This document shows positions 53,365-62,564 of a DNA stretch of 64,000 nucleotides, piece by piece. The DNA is from Hyphomicrobiales bacterium (GTDB lineage: Bacteria > Pseudomonadota > Alphaproteobacteria > Rhizobiales > Rhizobiaceae). A program made the translations under genes and the position numbers. The notes under the pieces were generated by a model that was given only the letters and a program-made list of their open reading frames with translations, was not told the origin of the DNA and did no database searches. The stretch spans positions 124,001-188,000 of the forward strand of contig JAJFHV010000021.1 in the NCBI GenBank assembly GCA_021775415.1, read 5' to 3'. Position 1 is the stretch's first letter. Every line of letters starts with the position of its first letter.

Positions 53365-54006
53365 TCATTTGAGCCGGAGAAGTCCATCGGTGCGCTGATC
53401 ACTGTTCATGTGTGCCGCCATATTTCTTGCAAAGTGGAGGATTCTTGTTGTATTTCCATGGAGTGTGAGGCCAATGCCACTTATTGCAAAGTCTTTATTC
53501 TGAGTAAGATATGCAGCGATTTGTTTGGTTGCTTGGCGTTTGTCACCAAATAGCGGCATTTTGACAATCGCAAAGTCCAGGTCTTTTAGCAGTGGGTCGG
53601 TCACATCTTCATCCATATCAAAATATGATATTCCGCTCTCATCAATCGATGCGATAATTATAATGTATTTGCCATCCTCCTGTATCTGCATCACGTAAAT
53701 ATCTTCATTTATATGGTCAAATATCGCTGGGGTTTCGACGGTTTCACCGTCTTCATTCCACGCCAATGTGTATTCATTTGGGTGCGACCTGCTCTCTCGC
53801 ACGGTTATAATCCGTCGATCCTCTTCCTTTTTGCTGACCACCTGAAATTTGCCAATTCCACCCGGCAATGGGTCTCCGTCCAAATGCGAAAGAATTGGGC
53901 TGGTTACATAAAAACAACCCGTAAGTGATGTGAGCAGGGCCAAGACGAATATTCCACGCTTCACCGGCTTCAGCACGCTAAACATCCCATGTGCGCAATG
54001 ATCCAT
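53365..54006 (-). CDS. putative lipoprotein, unknown function
   Basis: 213 residues. The lipoprotein signal is GIFVLALLTSLTGCFYV. The mature part is mixed alpha/beta, with IGKFQVVSKKEEDRRIITVRES, EYTLAWNEDGETVETPAIF, IYVMQIQEDGKYIIIIASID and a C-terminal helix pair. ATG 54006 has AAGG five bases upstream and overlaps the end of the preceding membrane-protein gene, so the two are one operon. Family unknown. Confidence 0.68.
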   Translation of the reverse strand: MDHCAHGMFSVLKPVKRGIFVLALLTSLTGCFYVTSPILSHLDGDPLPGGIGKFQVVSKKEEDRRIITVRESRSHPNEYTLAWNEDGETVETPAIFDHINEDIYVMQIQEDGKYIIIIASIDESGISYFDMDEDVTDPLLKDLDFAIVKMPLFGDKRQATKQIAAYLTQNKDFAISGIGLTLHGNTTRILHFARNMAAHMNSDQRTDGLLRLK

Positions 54007-54013
54007 ATTGGCC

Positions 54014-54289
54014 TTAGCCCTGCAGAGAGATTTGAAACGCACCATAGGCAATCCCACAAACAACTGCGATCAGGAACCAGAGAATTGCCTTTATCAAACG
54101 ACGGTAATGCGGAATACCTGGAGGATCGATAAATTGATCTATTTTTTGTGGATTCCACCATCCCATTTGGAACAACAGTTTGATCCAGTTTCCACTCCGA
54201 ACATGCCTCAGCATATTGAAAAATGAATACGCTGCGATCACCCAAATCATCAGCGCTATTGCGATTATTGCGATAAACGGAAAAACCAT
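54014..54289 (-). CDS. small two-helix membrane protein
   Basis: 91 residues with two hydrophobic helices (FPFIAIIAIALMIWVIAAYSFF at the start and LIKAILWFLIAVVCGIAYGAF near the end) around a soluble loop (HVRSGNWIKLLFQMGWWNPQKIDQFIDPPG). It precedes the lipoprotein gene by seven bases, suggesting joint translation. No known family. Confidence 0.62.
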   Translation of the reverse strand: MVFPFIAIIAIALMIWVIAAYSFFNMLRHVRSGNWIKLLFQMGWWNPQKIDQFIDPPGIPHYRRLIKAILWFLIAVVCGIAYGAFQISLQG

Positions 54290-54393
54290 AAAGTTCCCAG
54301 TTTGCCTTTCGAAGGGCGATTTGTTGAACCTGCCATTGACGCTACCCTAAAACTGGCGAATTCCAAACTGGAGCGGTTGTGTTGTCATCTGAG

Positions 54394-54468
54394 ATGTCTG
54401 TTTTACTCCCGAAAGCGGATGTTCTAGCTCAAACCGTCAATGTCTGCATTGTGCCACAAGCGGACATT
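54394..54468. repeat. double-hairpin intergenic repeat, copy 2
   Basis: Same layout as copy 1: hairpin opening ATGTCTG and closing CGGATGTT, a fifteen-base spacer, then AATGTCTGCATT ... AAGCGGACATT ending at 54468. A few arm mismatches. Lies between the small membrane protein and the two-barrel gene. Confidence 0.85.
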
Positions 54469-54538
54469 GCCAAGACTAGGATTTACTGAAAGCCTGTCGT
54501 GTTTTGCAAAGATTTGGCTTCGCGGCACGCATTACCGC

Positions 54539-55852
54539 TTAATTCGGCGTGTGCCAGTTGATGCCCATGCGGAAGACGAACCCGTCATCAATGGAGAGGT
54601 TGTCGCCAGGGTCGAAATCAGGAACTGCGCCGAGATTGGGGCTTTCATCAAAGGCCATGTACAGAGCTTCTGCTTTCACGGAGACGTTGTCCTGAACAAA
54701 TGTTTCAAGGCCAATGCCACCAACAAAACCGACAGCGTCTATTCCAACACTACCAGGGGTACTACCGATCTCAAACGTTGCGTCGGCATCAACTATTGCA
54801 ACGCCTGCTGTGCCGTAGAGCAGTGAATTACCATACACCATGCCAGCGCGCCCGCGAACAGTTGCAAAGTAGTTCATGTCGAATGTGTGGGTATCGCCCT
54901 CACCGTCAGGCCCTATACTTCCATCCCAGTCAGCAAAGCTGATATCGCCCTCAATGCCATAAACATAGTCGCCAGTTTGCACGTTCCAACCGACCTGCCC
55001 GCCACCGAGGAAACCATTGTCACTCAATCCTTCAAGATCTGCATTGGAGCCGGCATTGTCCCAGACTCCTGATGGACCAATCCCGCCAATGCCGACATTG
55101 GCACCCAGGTAGAGACCATTCCAGTCGTGAGGTAATTCATGGATAGACCCTGATTCAGACCCATGGGTAGATGTGCCGCTTGCATTAAGGTGCCAATTGA
55201 AGCCGATGCGTGCCAGAAAAGCATCGTCTATCGTCAAATTGTCACCCAGGGCACCATCTGGCAGTGGGTCAAGGTTGGTGCTGTCGCCGAAAATTCCCCA
55301 AAGACCTTCGATCTTTACGCTGAACTCTTCAGTCAATTTGGTTTCAATACCAGCGCCCAAGACTCCACCAACAGCTGTTATATCGATAAACCCTGGACCG
55401 GCCCCGCCCACATCAAACGTTCCTTCGCCTTCAAAAAAGGCAACGCCACCGGTAACAAAGATTAGGCTGTTATCATAAAGCCTGCCAAACCGCCCCCTCA
55501 CAGTTGCGAAGAGATTGGTATCCAAACTATGACTGTCGCCATCTTCGTCGACAAATCCTTTACCCCAATCAATGGCGGATAAATCGCCCTCAATCCCATA
55601 AACCCATATGCCATCCTGGAAATTCCAGCCAATTTGGCCGCCGCCGATAAAACCATTTTGTGTAATACCTTCCAACGGGGCAACTATACCATCAAAAGTT
55701 CCATTGGAGTTTGGTCCCCCAGCGCCGGCATGACCGCCTAAATATAGGCCTTCAAATGTGGTTTGCGCGTATGCAGTCCCGCTTGCCTGCAATAGCCCGG
55801 TTAACAAAACCCCGGTACCTATGCTTGCAGATTTGGCAAAATCGATATTCAT
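54539..55852 (-). CDS. outer-membrane protein with two tandem beta-barrel domains
   Basis: 437 residues, signal peptide ending SGTAYAQ. Two homologous domains of about 190 residues follow. Each opens with a W/F-x-GLYLG motif (FEGLYLGGHAG, DWNGLYLGANVG), has NGF(I/L)GGGQ(I/V)GWN and YGIEGD(L/I)S, then FATVRGR and a closing segment ending in R(I/M)G(F/I)NWH. Single-domain relatives are eight-stranded OMP/porin-like barrels in alphaproteobacteria. A Ser-rich linker (SGTSTHGSESGSIHEL) joins the two. ATG 55852 is chosen; the longer frame has no signal peptide in place. Confidence 0.82.
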   Translation of the reverse strand: MNIDFAKSASIGTGVLLTGLLQASGTAYAQTTFEGLYLGGHAGAGGPNSNGTFDGIVAPLEGITQNGFIGGGQIGWNFQDGIWVYGIEGDLSAIDWGKGFVDEDGDSHSLDTNLFATVRGRFGRLYDNSLIFVTGGVAFFEGEGTFDVGGAGPGFIDITAVGGVLGAGIETKLTEEFSVKIEGLWGIFGDSTNLDPLPDGALGDNLTIDDAFLARIGFNWHLNASGTSTHGSESGSIHELPHDWNGLYLGANVGIGGIGPSGVWDNAGSNADLEGLSDNGFLGGGQVGWNVQTGDYVYGIEGDISFADWDGSIGPDGEGDTHTFDMNYFATVRGRAGMVYGNSLLYGTAGVAIVDADATFEIGSTPGSVGIDAVGFVGGIGLETFVQDNVSVKAEALYMAFDESPNLGAVPDFDPGDNLSIDDGFVFRMGINWHTPN

Positions 55853-56049
55853 GTCAGGTTCCCTGTGGTTCCTTGCCAGATTAGTCTGGTCTGAACTCGC
55901 CCCGTCCGTATTCTGGTGAATATTTAGCTGGATTCTGAATTCGCCACAATCGAGAATTGGAATAAACGAATTGTTTTCTGTTAAACCATGCAAAAATGTC
56001 ACATAATTTGCCTTAATTGCCCACAATCTTGCAAATTCCCCGGGAAAAC

Positions 56050-57003
56050 ATGCCACAGGAAGTAATGCGAAACCTGATTCTTGTTTGGCAACCGCGATGG
56101 CAGATTGCCCAAGATTTTGAGGAAATTGCTTCAATCATCACTGCGTCGGCGCCCGACATTGAGGTCTTTGTGGTCAACAATGAGACGACAGCGTTCACGC
56201 AGTGCAAAAAGGCCGCTAAAAAACCAACGTTGATTGTGTCCCTTGCAGCTTTGTGGCGGCCCGTTCCACGGCGCGGCAAAATTTATCAGGGAAGTTTTGT
56301 TTCCAAAACCGATCAAAAATCGCGGCTTTCGGCGGTTGGCATTCCGGTTCCCAAAGGTATTGTTCTTGAGCCAAACCTTGAACTTGACCCGGATGAGTGG
56401 GGTGAGTTTGTTATCGTCAAACCACTGGATGCGATGAAGGCTCATTCTGGTCTGGGGGTGAATCTCGTTCGAACTGTGAAATTGCATTATCGCCCGCCTA
56501 AGGATTATCCAGAAGAACATCCGGGCCATCATGGCCCCATGCTGGCTGAACAGTTTATCGATACCGGCGAATGGCCAACTTATTATCGTGTGTTTACACT
56601 GTTTGGTGAACCCCTCCATGCCATTGAACACAGAACCTTAAATCGCAGGCCGCCCCTGGATTCCGCTGATGATGAAATTGCAAAGGCGGCTATTAATGTT
56701 AGTCAAGGTTTTATCGCGTTGAAATTTGTGGACGATACAGATCTGCTCGAACTGGCAAGAAACATCTATCCGGCAATGGCAGAAGTGCCGTTTCACGCTT
56801 GTGATATTGTTCGCGATATTCATACAAAAAAGCTCTACGTAATCGAACTCAACCCCGGTCAAAATGCCATGCGGATTTCATCAGAACACTGGAAGGAAAA
56901 ACGCAAGTTGCTGGGTGGCCGAGACGCAATGATTAAGCAATTTGGTGCTTGGGAAAAGGCTGCGAAAGTGCTCATCGAACGCACTCGCGCCGAAGCAGAA
57001 TAG
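56050..57003 (+). CDS. ATP-grasp-fold protein, tandem copy 1
   Basis: 317 residues, no signal peptide. The N-terminal alpha/beta part (LILVWQPRWQIAQDFEEIASIITASAPDIEVFVVN) is a nucleotide-grasp pre-domain. Then GEFVIVKPLDAMKAHSGLGV carries the ATP-binding Lys and the glycine loop, AEQFIDTGEWPTYYRVFTLFGEPLHA follows, and VRDIHTKKLYVIELNPGQNAM has the metal-binding E-x-N. A carboxylate-amine ligase is likely; the substrate is unknown. ATG 56050 has GGGAAAA upstream. A paralogue follows after 12 bases. Confidence 0.78.
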   Translation: MPQEVMRNLILVWQPRWQIAQDFEEIASIITASAPDIEVFVVNNETTAFTQCKKAAKKPTLIVSLAALWRPVPRRGKIYQGSFVSKTDQKSRLSAVGIPVPKGIVLEPNLELDPDEWGEFVIVKPLDAMKAHSGLGVNLVRTVKLHYRPPKDYPEEHPGHHGPMLAEQFIDTGEWPTYYRVFTLFGEPLHAIEHRTLNRRPPLDSADDEIAKAAINVSQGFIALKFVDDTDLLELARNIYPAMAEVPFHACDIVRDIHTKKLYVIELNPGQNAMRISSEHWKEKRKLLGGRDAMIKQFGAWEKAAKVLIERTRAEAE

Positions 57004-57015
57004 GTCCGGTAGTTT

Positions 57016-57969
57016 ATGCCTAGCACAGCAGAAAAAAATCTGATTTTGGTGCAGGAATACGGATGGCAGTCAATCAATGATTTTAATGCCATCGCCAAAC
57101 TCATTAGTGAAATTGCACCCGATATTGAAACCTTCATTGTCAACAACGCAATCAGCAATTCAGTGACCCGAAAACGAGCTGCAAAGCGTCCCACACTTGT
57201 GGTTTCGTTTGGTGCATTGCGGGGCTTTAACACCGCCAGAGGCAGGATTTGCCAAGGTGGATATATTCCCAAACCCGAACAGGTAAAACGCTTGGAGGCT
57301 GCCAATGTGGCCGTGCCAAAAAGTGCAATTTTGACGCCCGAATTGGTGCTTGATACGCGCGAATGGGGGAAGTTTGTTGTCCTGAAACCGCTTGCCCGCG
57401 GACATAGTTCCCATGGCGCGGGTGTCAATATTTTGCGAACAAGCGAGGTGGTTTACGTACAACCGGCAGATTATCCTGAAGGTCACCCTGGTCGCGATGG
57501 ATCAATGATGGTGCAACAGTTTATTAACTGTGGTGAACGCCTTAATGTCTACAGGGTTTTGACTTTGTTTGGTGTTCCTCTTTACGCGTTTTTGATCCTG
57601 TTGGACGAGCCTCGTCAATCATTGGATACGCCAGATATCGATCTACAGTCAGTGGTAATTGCCAGTAACAGCGGTGCTCGACAACGAACTATGGTTGATG
57701 ATGAGAATGTAATGGAATTGGCCCGCAATATTTCCAGTGCCTTTCCTGAAGTACCGTTGCAAGGTTGTGACATCATTCGCGATGCACACTCCGGTGCACT
57801 CTATGCGCTTGAAATCAATGCCGGTGGCAATACGTGGCAATTCTCATCTGACATTGCAAAACCTATGGTTGAGCAAATGGGGGGCGCGCATGTACTGATT
57901 GATCAATTTAGCGCATTTGACATTGCTGCGAGGGTCCTTGTAGAGCGGACAAGAGTTGAAGCTGAATAA
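57016..57969 (+). CDS. ATP-grasp-fold protein, tandem copy 2
   Basis: 317 residues, collinear with the preceding gene: LILVQEYGWQSINDFNAIAKLISEIAPDIETFIVNN, GKFVVLKPLARGHSSHGAGVNILRT, VQQFINCGERLNVYRVLTLFGVPLYAFL, IIRDAHSGALYALEINAGGNTW and the same ending VLVERTRVEAE. Identity is moderate, so the duplication is old. The E-x-N metal residues are kept in both. Two different acceptors, or a heteromeric enzyme, can be imagined; this is inference. Confidence 0.78.
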   Translation: MPSTAEKNLILVQEYGWQSINDFNAIAKLISEIAPDIETFIVNNAISNSVTRKRAAKRPTLVVSFGALRGFNTARGRICQGGYIPKPEQVKRLEAANVAVPKSAILTPELVLDTREWGKFVVLKPLARGHSSHGAGVNILRTSEVVYVQPADYPEGHPGRDGSMMVQQFINCGERLNVYRVLTLFGVPLYAFLILLDEPRQSLDTPDIDLQSVVIASNSGARQRTMVDDENVMELARNISSAFPEVPLQGCDIIRDAHSGALYALEINAGGNTWQFSSDIAKPMVEQMGGAHVLIDQFSAFDIAARVLVERTRVEAE

Positions 57970-57978
57970 ATTCCTGTG

Positions 57979-58052
57979 ATGTCCGCTTTGGGTCATTAGC
58001 AGACATAAGATCGCTGACTTATGATGTCCGCTTTACCCCCGAAAGCGGACAT
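57979..58052. repeat. double-hairpin intergenic repeat, copy 3 (inverted order)
   Basis: First hairpin opens ATGTCCGCTTT at 57979 and closes AGCAGACAT at 58006; the second, ATGTCCGCTTT (58024-58034) with AAAGCGGACAT (58042-58052), is perfect. Read on the minus strand it has the same hairpin order as copies 1 and 2. Confidence 0.9.
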
Positions 58053-58064
58053 TAGGAACGATTG

Positions 58065-61000
58065 CTACCCCTTTCCATACCCACCAGCGGCTGGTGTATT
58101 CACAATTACCGCGTCGCCTGCGACCACTGTAGTCTGGTCGCAGTGGCCGAGTTCTTCGATTGAGCCATCCAACCGGCGGATTTCGGTTTTCCCAACTTCG
58201 CCATCGCCGCCGCCATCAAGGCCCTTGGGTGCATGTTTGCGGGAACTAGAGAGGATCGCGCAGTCCATATCTTCCAGGAACCGCATTACCCGCCGCACGC
58301 CATCTCCACCGTTGAATTTTCCTTTCCCGCCAGAGCCTTTGCGGATTGAGAATTCTTCAAGCACAACCGGATAGCGCATTTCGAGGATTTCAGGGTCCGT
58401 CATTCTCGTGTTGGTCATGTGCACATGAACGGCACTTGGACCAGGATAACCGTGGCCATCGTTCATCCGGCCTGCCGGCGCTCCGCCACAGATTGTCTCA
58501 TAGTTCTGGTAGCGCGTGTTGCCGTAGGTCAGATTGTTCATTGTACCCGGTGCGTTGGCGAGTGCGCCCAGTGCCATTAACAGGCAGTTTGTAACGTGCT
58601 GGCTGGTTTCGGTGTTTCCTGCGATCACGGCGGCCGGGTAGACGGGTTTCAGCATGCATCCTTCCGGAATCACAATGTTAATGGGCTTCAGACATCCGGC
58701 ATTCATGGGAATGCCGGCTTCCACCATCAGGCGAAAGACATAAAGCACCGCCGCACGGGTAACGGGTTCGGGTGCGTTGAAATTATTCTTTGCGATTTTC
58801 GATGTGCCAGTGAAATCAACGGTCGCCTCGCGTTTGTCACGGTCGACCGTGATTTTTACCCGGATGGTTTGATCATTGTCGGTTTCATAGGCGTATTCGC
58901 AGTCCGATAGTGCGTCGATCAACCGGCGCACGCTTTCCTCGGCATTATCCTGCACATGCCCCATATAGGCTTTAACGACAGGCAGCGTGAAGTGATCGAC
59001 CATCTTGCGCAGCTCGGTGACACCCTTTTCATTTGATGCAATCTGGGCGCGGATGTCGGCCATGTTCTGGGCCGGGTTGCGGGCGGGCCACGGATGGTTG
59101 GTCATGATTTCGAGCATCGCCTCTTCCTGGATGATGCCTTTGTCGACGAGCTTGAAGTTATCGATCAGCACGCCTTCCTCATCGACGTGCGTGGCGCGAG
59201 GGGTGGCGCTTCCTGGTGCCATGCCGCCGACATCTGCGTGATGGCCGCGTGCTGCTGTGTAGAACAGGATTTCCCTTTCGGCCTCGTCATCTTTGATCCC
59301 TGTCGCACCTTCGGCGCTCCCCGCCTCTTGCTTGAACACCGGGGTCACCACGGTGATATCCGGCAAATGAGTGCCGCCATTATAGGGGGCATTCAAAATG
59401 AATACGTCACCCGGATTGATGTTGCCCTTGTTCAGTTCGATGATGGTTTTGACCGAGCGATCCATTGATCCCAAATGCACCGGCATGTGAGGCGCGTTCG
59501 CAACCAGTGATCCATCGGCTGCAAAAACCGCGCAGGAAAAATCCAGCCGCTCTTTTATGTTGACCGAGTAGGCGGTGTTTTGAAGCGTTACACCCATCTG
59601 CTCGGCGATTGACATGAAGAGGTTGTTGAAGACTTCAAGCATCACCGGATCAGCATCGGTTCCGATTGCGGCCTGTCGGGCCAGCACCTCGGAGCGGGTC
59701 AGTATGACATGGCCCAATGTGTTGATTTGAGCCTGCCAACCGGGTTCCACAATCAGCGTTTGATGGGGCTCGATTATGAGTGCTGGACCCTTCACCTGAT
59801 TGCCCGGATTGAGCGCTTTGCGTTGATGAATGCCCGCGTCATGCCAGGCACCATTTGAGAAGAACCGGGTTTGCTGTTCGGGTGTTGCCACTGCATCGAC
59901 AAGTGCTGCTTCCGGTTCGGAAATATCAGCACCTCCACCAACCGATTCAACCTCCACTGCTTCAACAATCAATTGCTTGTTTTCAAACACAAATCCGAAC
60001 TGCTTTCGATGTGAGGTTTCGAAGGCCTGGATCATTGTCGCAGTGTCTGACAACGGCACCGGAAGGGGTAAATCGGTGCCGTCGTAGCGAATGTGAATTC
60101 GGGTAAAAGATGTTATTTCAGAATGGGTTATGTCTTGATCTTGCAATTCTGATTCAGTCTCTACTTGAAGTTCTGATTCAACTTCTTCAAGTGTTGATTC
60201 AAGTTCTGGTGTGAGCTCTTGAATGAGCGCACGTGAGCGGTTTGCACGAACCTGCGCAAGGCCCATTCCATAGGCTGAAAGAATGCCTGAAAGCGGATGG
60301 ATTTGTACGGTCTCCATACCCAGTGCATCGGCCACCGCACATGCGTGTTGACCACCCGCGCCACCAAAACAATTGAGCGCGTATTCGGTGACATCATAGC
60401 CACGTTGAACAGAAATTTTCTTAATCGCATTGGCCATGTTTTCGACGGCGATTTTCAGGAAGCCATCGGCTACTTCTTCGGGCGTGGCCCCGCCAATTTC
60501 TCCGGCGAGGTTTTCGAATTTCTTGTGAACGGTTTGGGTGTCTAGCGTCTCGGTCTGGTCGGGCCCGAAGATTGCTGGGAAAAATTCTGGTTGCAGTTTG
60601 CCGGCCATCACATTTGCATCGGTGACGGTCAGTGGACCTCCGCGCCGATAGCATGCTGGACCTGGATTGGCACCGGCAGAATCCGGCCCTGCCTGAAACC
60701 GCCCATCCTTGTAAGTGAGGATTGAACCACCACCAGCAGCAACCGTGTGAATGCGCATCATCGGTGCGCGCATACGAACGCCAGCGACCTCGGTTTCAAA
60801 AGCGCGTTCCAGTTCGCCGTCGTAGTGGGAGACATCGGTTGAGGTGCCTCCCATGTCGAAGCCGATCATTTTTTCAAAGCCCGCAAGCCGGGATGTCTCA
60901 ACCGCACCGACAACGCCGCCAGCAGGGCCGGACAAAATTGCATCCTTGCCCTGGAACAGATCGGCTGCGGTCAAGCCACCGGATGACATCATGAACATCA

Positions 61001-61805
61001 ACTTCGGTGATGATTTGTCTGCACTCACGCGAGCAGCTTTGCTGCCGTTCCGTGAGGGCGACGCATTTGCGTCGGTCGCCTCTTCGGCTCCTGCTGGCGT
61101 GACACTTTCACTTATTCCCAATTCACCGGCGACCTGCTCGACATAGCGGCGCAGGATGGGAGAGAGATAAGCATCCACTACGGTGGTGTCGCCCCGGCCA
61201 ATCAGCTTGATGAGCGGGGAGACCTCATGGCTGATGGAGACTTGTGCAAATCCGAGTTCACGCACCAGCTTTCCAACAAGTGCCTCGTGTTCGGGATATT
61301 TCCAGGCATGGATAAATGCAATTGCGATACTGTTGATGCCATCAGCTTTAAGCGATTCCAGATTCAGCCGGATTTTGGCAATATCCGGTGCTGCTTCAAT
61401 GGATCCGTTTGCCAGTACGCGTTCATCCACCTCGACCACTTTTTCGTACAAGAGTTCCGGCAGGATGATCTCCTTGGCGAAGATGTCCGGCCGGGCCTGA
61501 TAACCAATGCGAAGCCCGTCACGGAAGCCCTTTGTGATCAAAAGTGCTGTACGCTCGCCTTTTCTTTCGAGCAGAGCGTTTGTTGCAACGGTTGTGCCCA
61601 TTTTGACGTTACCGACAAGGTGGGCGGGTATGGGGGCAGCTTTTTCAACGCCAAGCAGATCGCGAATACCCTGGATCGCAGAATCGCGATAAGCTTCCGG
61701 GTTTTCAGAAAGCAATTTGTGCGGGTGCAAGTTCCCCGCAGGGTCGCAGCCAACGATGTCCGTGAATGTGCCGCCGCGATCGATCCAGAAATCCCATTTT
61801 GCCAT
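58065..61805 (-). CDS. 5-oxoprolinase (ATP-hydrolysing), HyuA-HyuB fusion
   Basis: 1246 residues. The HyuA-like half (about 1-690) has [64 protein letters not shown] and [17 protein letters not shown]; the HyuB-like half (about 730-1240) has [47 protein letters not shown] and the end [34 protein letters not shown]. It hydrolyses 5-oxoproline to glutamate. Two extra low-complexity stretches are present: about 240-270 (Ala/Ser-rich) and an acidic Glu/Ser/Gln repeat near 525-560. A MarR-like gene is divergent. Confidence 0.93.
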   Translation of the reverse strand: MAKWDFWIDRGGTFTDIVGCDPAGNLHPHKLLSENPEAYRDSAIQGIRDLLGVEKAAPIPAHLVGNVKMGTTVATNALLERKGERTALLITKGFRDGLRIGYQARPDIFAKEIILPELLYEKVVEVDERVLANGSIEAAPDIAKIRLNLESLKADGINSIAIAFIHAWKYPEHEALVGKLVRELGFAQVSISHEVSPLIKLIGRGDTTVVDAYLSPILRRYVEQVAGELGISESVTPAGAEEATDANASPSRNGSKAARVSADKSSPKLMFMMSSGGLTAADLFQGKDAILSGPAGGVVGAVETSRLAGFEKMIGFDMGGTSTDVSHYDGELERAFETEVAGVRMRAPMMRIHTVAAGGGSILTYKDGRFQAGPDSAGANPGPACYRRGGPLTVTDANVMAGKLQPEFFPAIFGPDQTETLDTQTVHKKFENLAGEIGGATPEEVADGFLKIAVENMANAIKKISVQRGYDVTEYALNCFGGAGGQHACAVADALGMETVQIHPLSGILSAYGMGLAQVRANRSRALIQELTPELESTLEEVESELQVETESELQDQDITHSEITSFTRIHIRYDGTDLPLPVPLSDTATMIQAFETSHRKQFGFVFENKQLIVEAVEVESVGGGADISEPEAALVDAVATPEQQTRFFSNGAWHDAGIHQRKALNPGNQVKGPALIIEPHQTLIVEPGWQAQINTLGHVILTRSEVLARQAAIGTDADPVMLEVFNNLFMSIAEQMGVTLQNTAYSVNIKERLDFSCAVFAADGSLVANAPHMPVHLGSMDRSVKTIIELNKGNINPGDVFILNAPYNGGTHLPDITVVTPVFKQEAGSAEGATGIKDDEAEREILFYTAARGHHADVGGMAPGSATPRATHVDEEGVLIDNFKLVDKGIIQEEAMLEIMTNHPWPARNPAQNMADIRAQIASNEKGVTELRKMVDHFTLPVVKAYMGHVQDNAEESVRRLIDALSDCEYAYETDNDQTIRVKITVDRDKREATVDFTGTSKIAKNNFNAPEPVTRAAVLYVFRLMVEAGIPMNAGCLKPINIVIPEGCMLKPVYPAAVIAGNTETSQHVTNCLLMALGALANAPGTMNNLTYGNTRYQNYETICGGAPAGRMNDGHGYPGPSAVHVHMTNTRMTDPEILEMRYPVVLEEFSIRKGSGGKGKFNGGDGVRRVMRFLEDMDCAILSSSRKHAPKGLDGGGDGEVGKTEIRRLDGSIEELGHCDQTTVVAGDAVIVNTPAAGGYGKG

Positions 61806-61857
61806 CTGATTGCACGTCCTTTGCCGGATTGGGTATCAAGATTTGCATCATTCACAA

Positions 61858-61869
61858 TTTATCGATAAA
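61858..61869. promoter_or_regulatory. 12-base palindrome, candidate operator
   Basis: TTTATCGATAAA, perfectly symmetrical, in the 95-base gap between the divergent oxoprolinase and MarR-like genes. Position and symmetry suit binding of the regulator, but no other copy was found. Confidence 0.5.
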
Positions 61870-61900
61870 ATGTCAATATCAGGAATCAAGGAGTACTGCT

Positions 61901-62455
61901 GTGACTGAAAGCAAGAAAGTGGTGGGGCATGAAGTGGGATCGCCAAATCCTGGTATTGGTCCGGTTGTGTCAGCAGCGCATCTGGCCAGTGGCGCGATGC
62001 CAGAGCTTTCCGAGATGGAATATGCGTTGATTGTGGCCAGCAGTGGTATGCAGCGGTGGATTGTGCGTTGCACCAATGCCAGCGGCCTGGCCGGATTGAC
62101 CGCAATTGAGGTCCAGGTGCTGCACTCCGTCAATCATCGCGGACGGGAGAAAACTCTGGCTGATTTATGTCTGGTGCTCAATATCGAGGACACCCATCTG
62201 GTCAATTACGCCATCAAAAAACTTGCTGAACAAAAACTGGTGAAAACCGGCAAGCGGGGAAAAGAAAAAACCGTCGCAATTACCGATGCCGGTCGAAAGG
62301 CGTGTGAAGCCTATCACCAAACGCGTGAAGCATTGCTGGTTGAAAGTGTGCTGGCGCTTGGGCTCGATGCCAGCGAAGTGTCGAAGGCAGCTCGATTGTT
62401 GCGCGCCCTGTCCGGTCAATATGATCAGGCGGCTCGAAGTGCAGCGAGTTTGTGA
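61901..62455 (+). CDS. MarR-like winged-helix regulator
   Basis: 184 residues. A helix-turn-helix core: GLTAIEVQVLHSVNHRGREKTLADLCLVLNIEDTHLVNYAIKKLAEQKLVKTGKRGKEKTVAITDAGRKACEAY. The start is GTG 61901, which has AAGGAG seven bases upstream; the frame further up overlaps the oxoprolinase. Relatives with winged-helix domains often lie next to 5-oxoprolinase or hydantoinase genes and are presumed to regulate them. Its ligand is unknown. Confidence 0.85.
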   Translation: MTESKKVVGHEVGSPNPGIGPVVSAAHLASGAMPELSEMEYALIVASSGMQRWIVRCTNASGLAGLTAIEVQVLHSVNHRGREKTLADLCLVLNIEDTHLVNYAIKKLAEQKLVKTGKRGKEKTVAITDAGRKACEAYHQTREALLVESVLALGLDASEVSKAARLLRALSGQYDQAARSAASL

Positions 62456-62564
62456 TTGCAGAGTGTCATGAATGTTTGCCTGGTTTGAAACCGTGACATG
62501 ACAGAGCATCGCTCGTGGTTTAGGCTCGTCTTTTGCACGTAAACCAACTGGAAGCTCAAGAGCC

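Noticed and set aside
60151-60250. Short repeated units inside the oxoprolinase as a CRISPR-like array
   Set aside because: The units are too short, in frame with the protein and without regular spacers.
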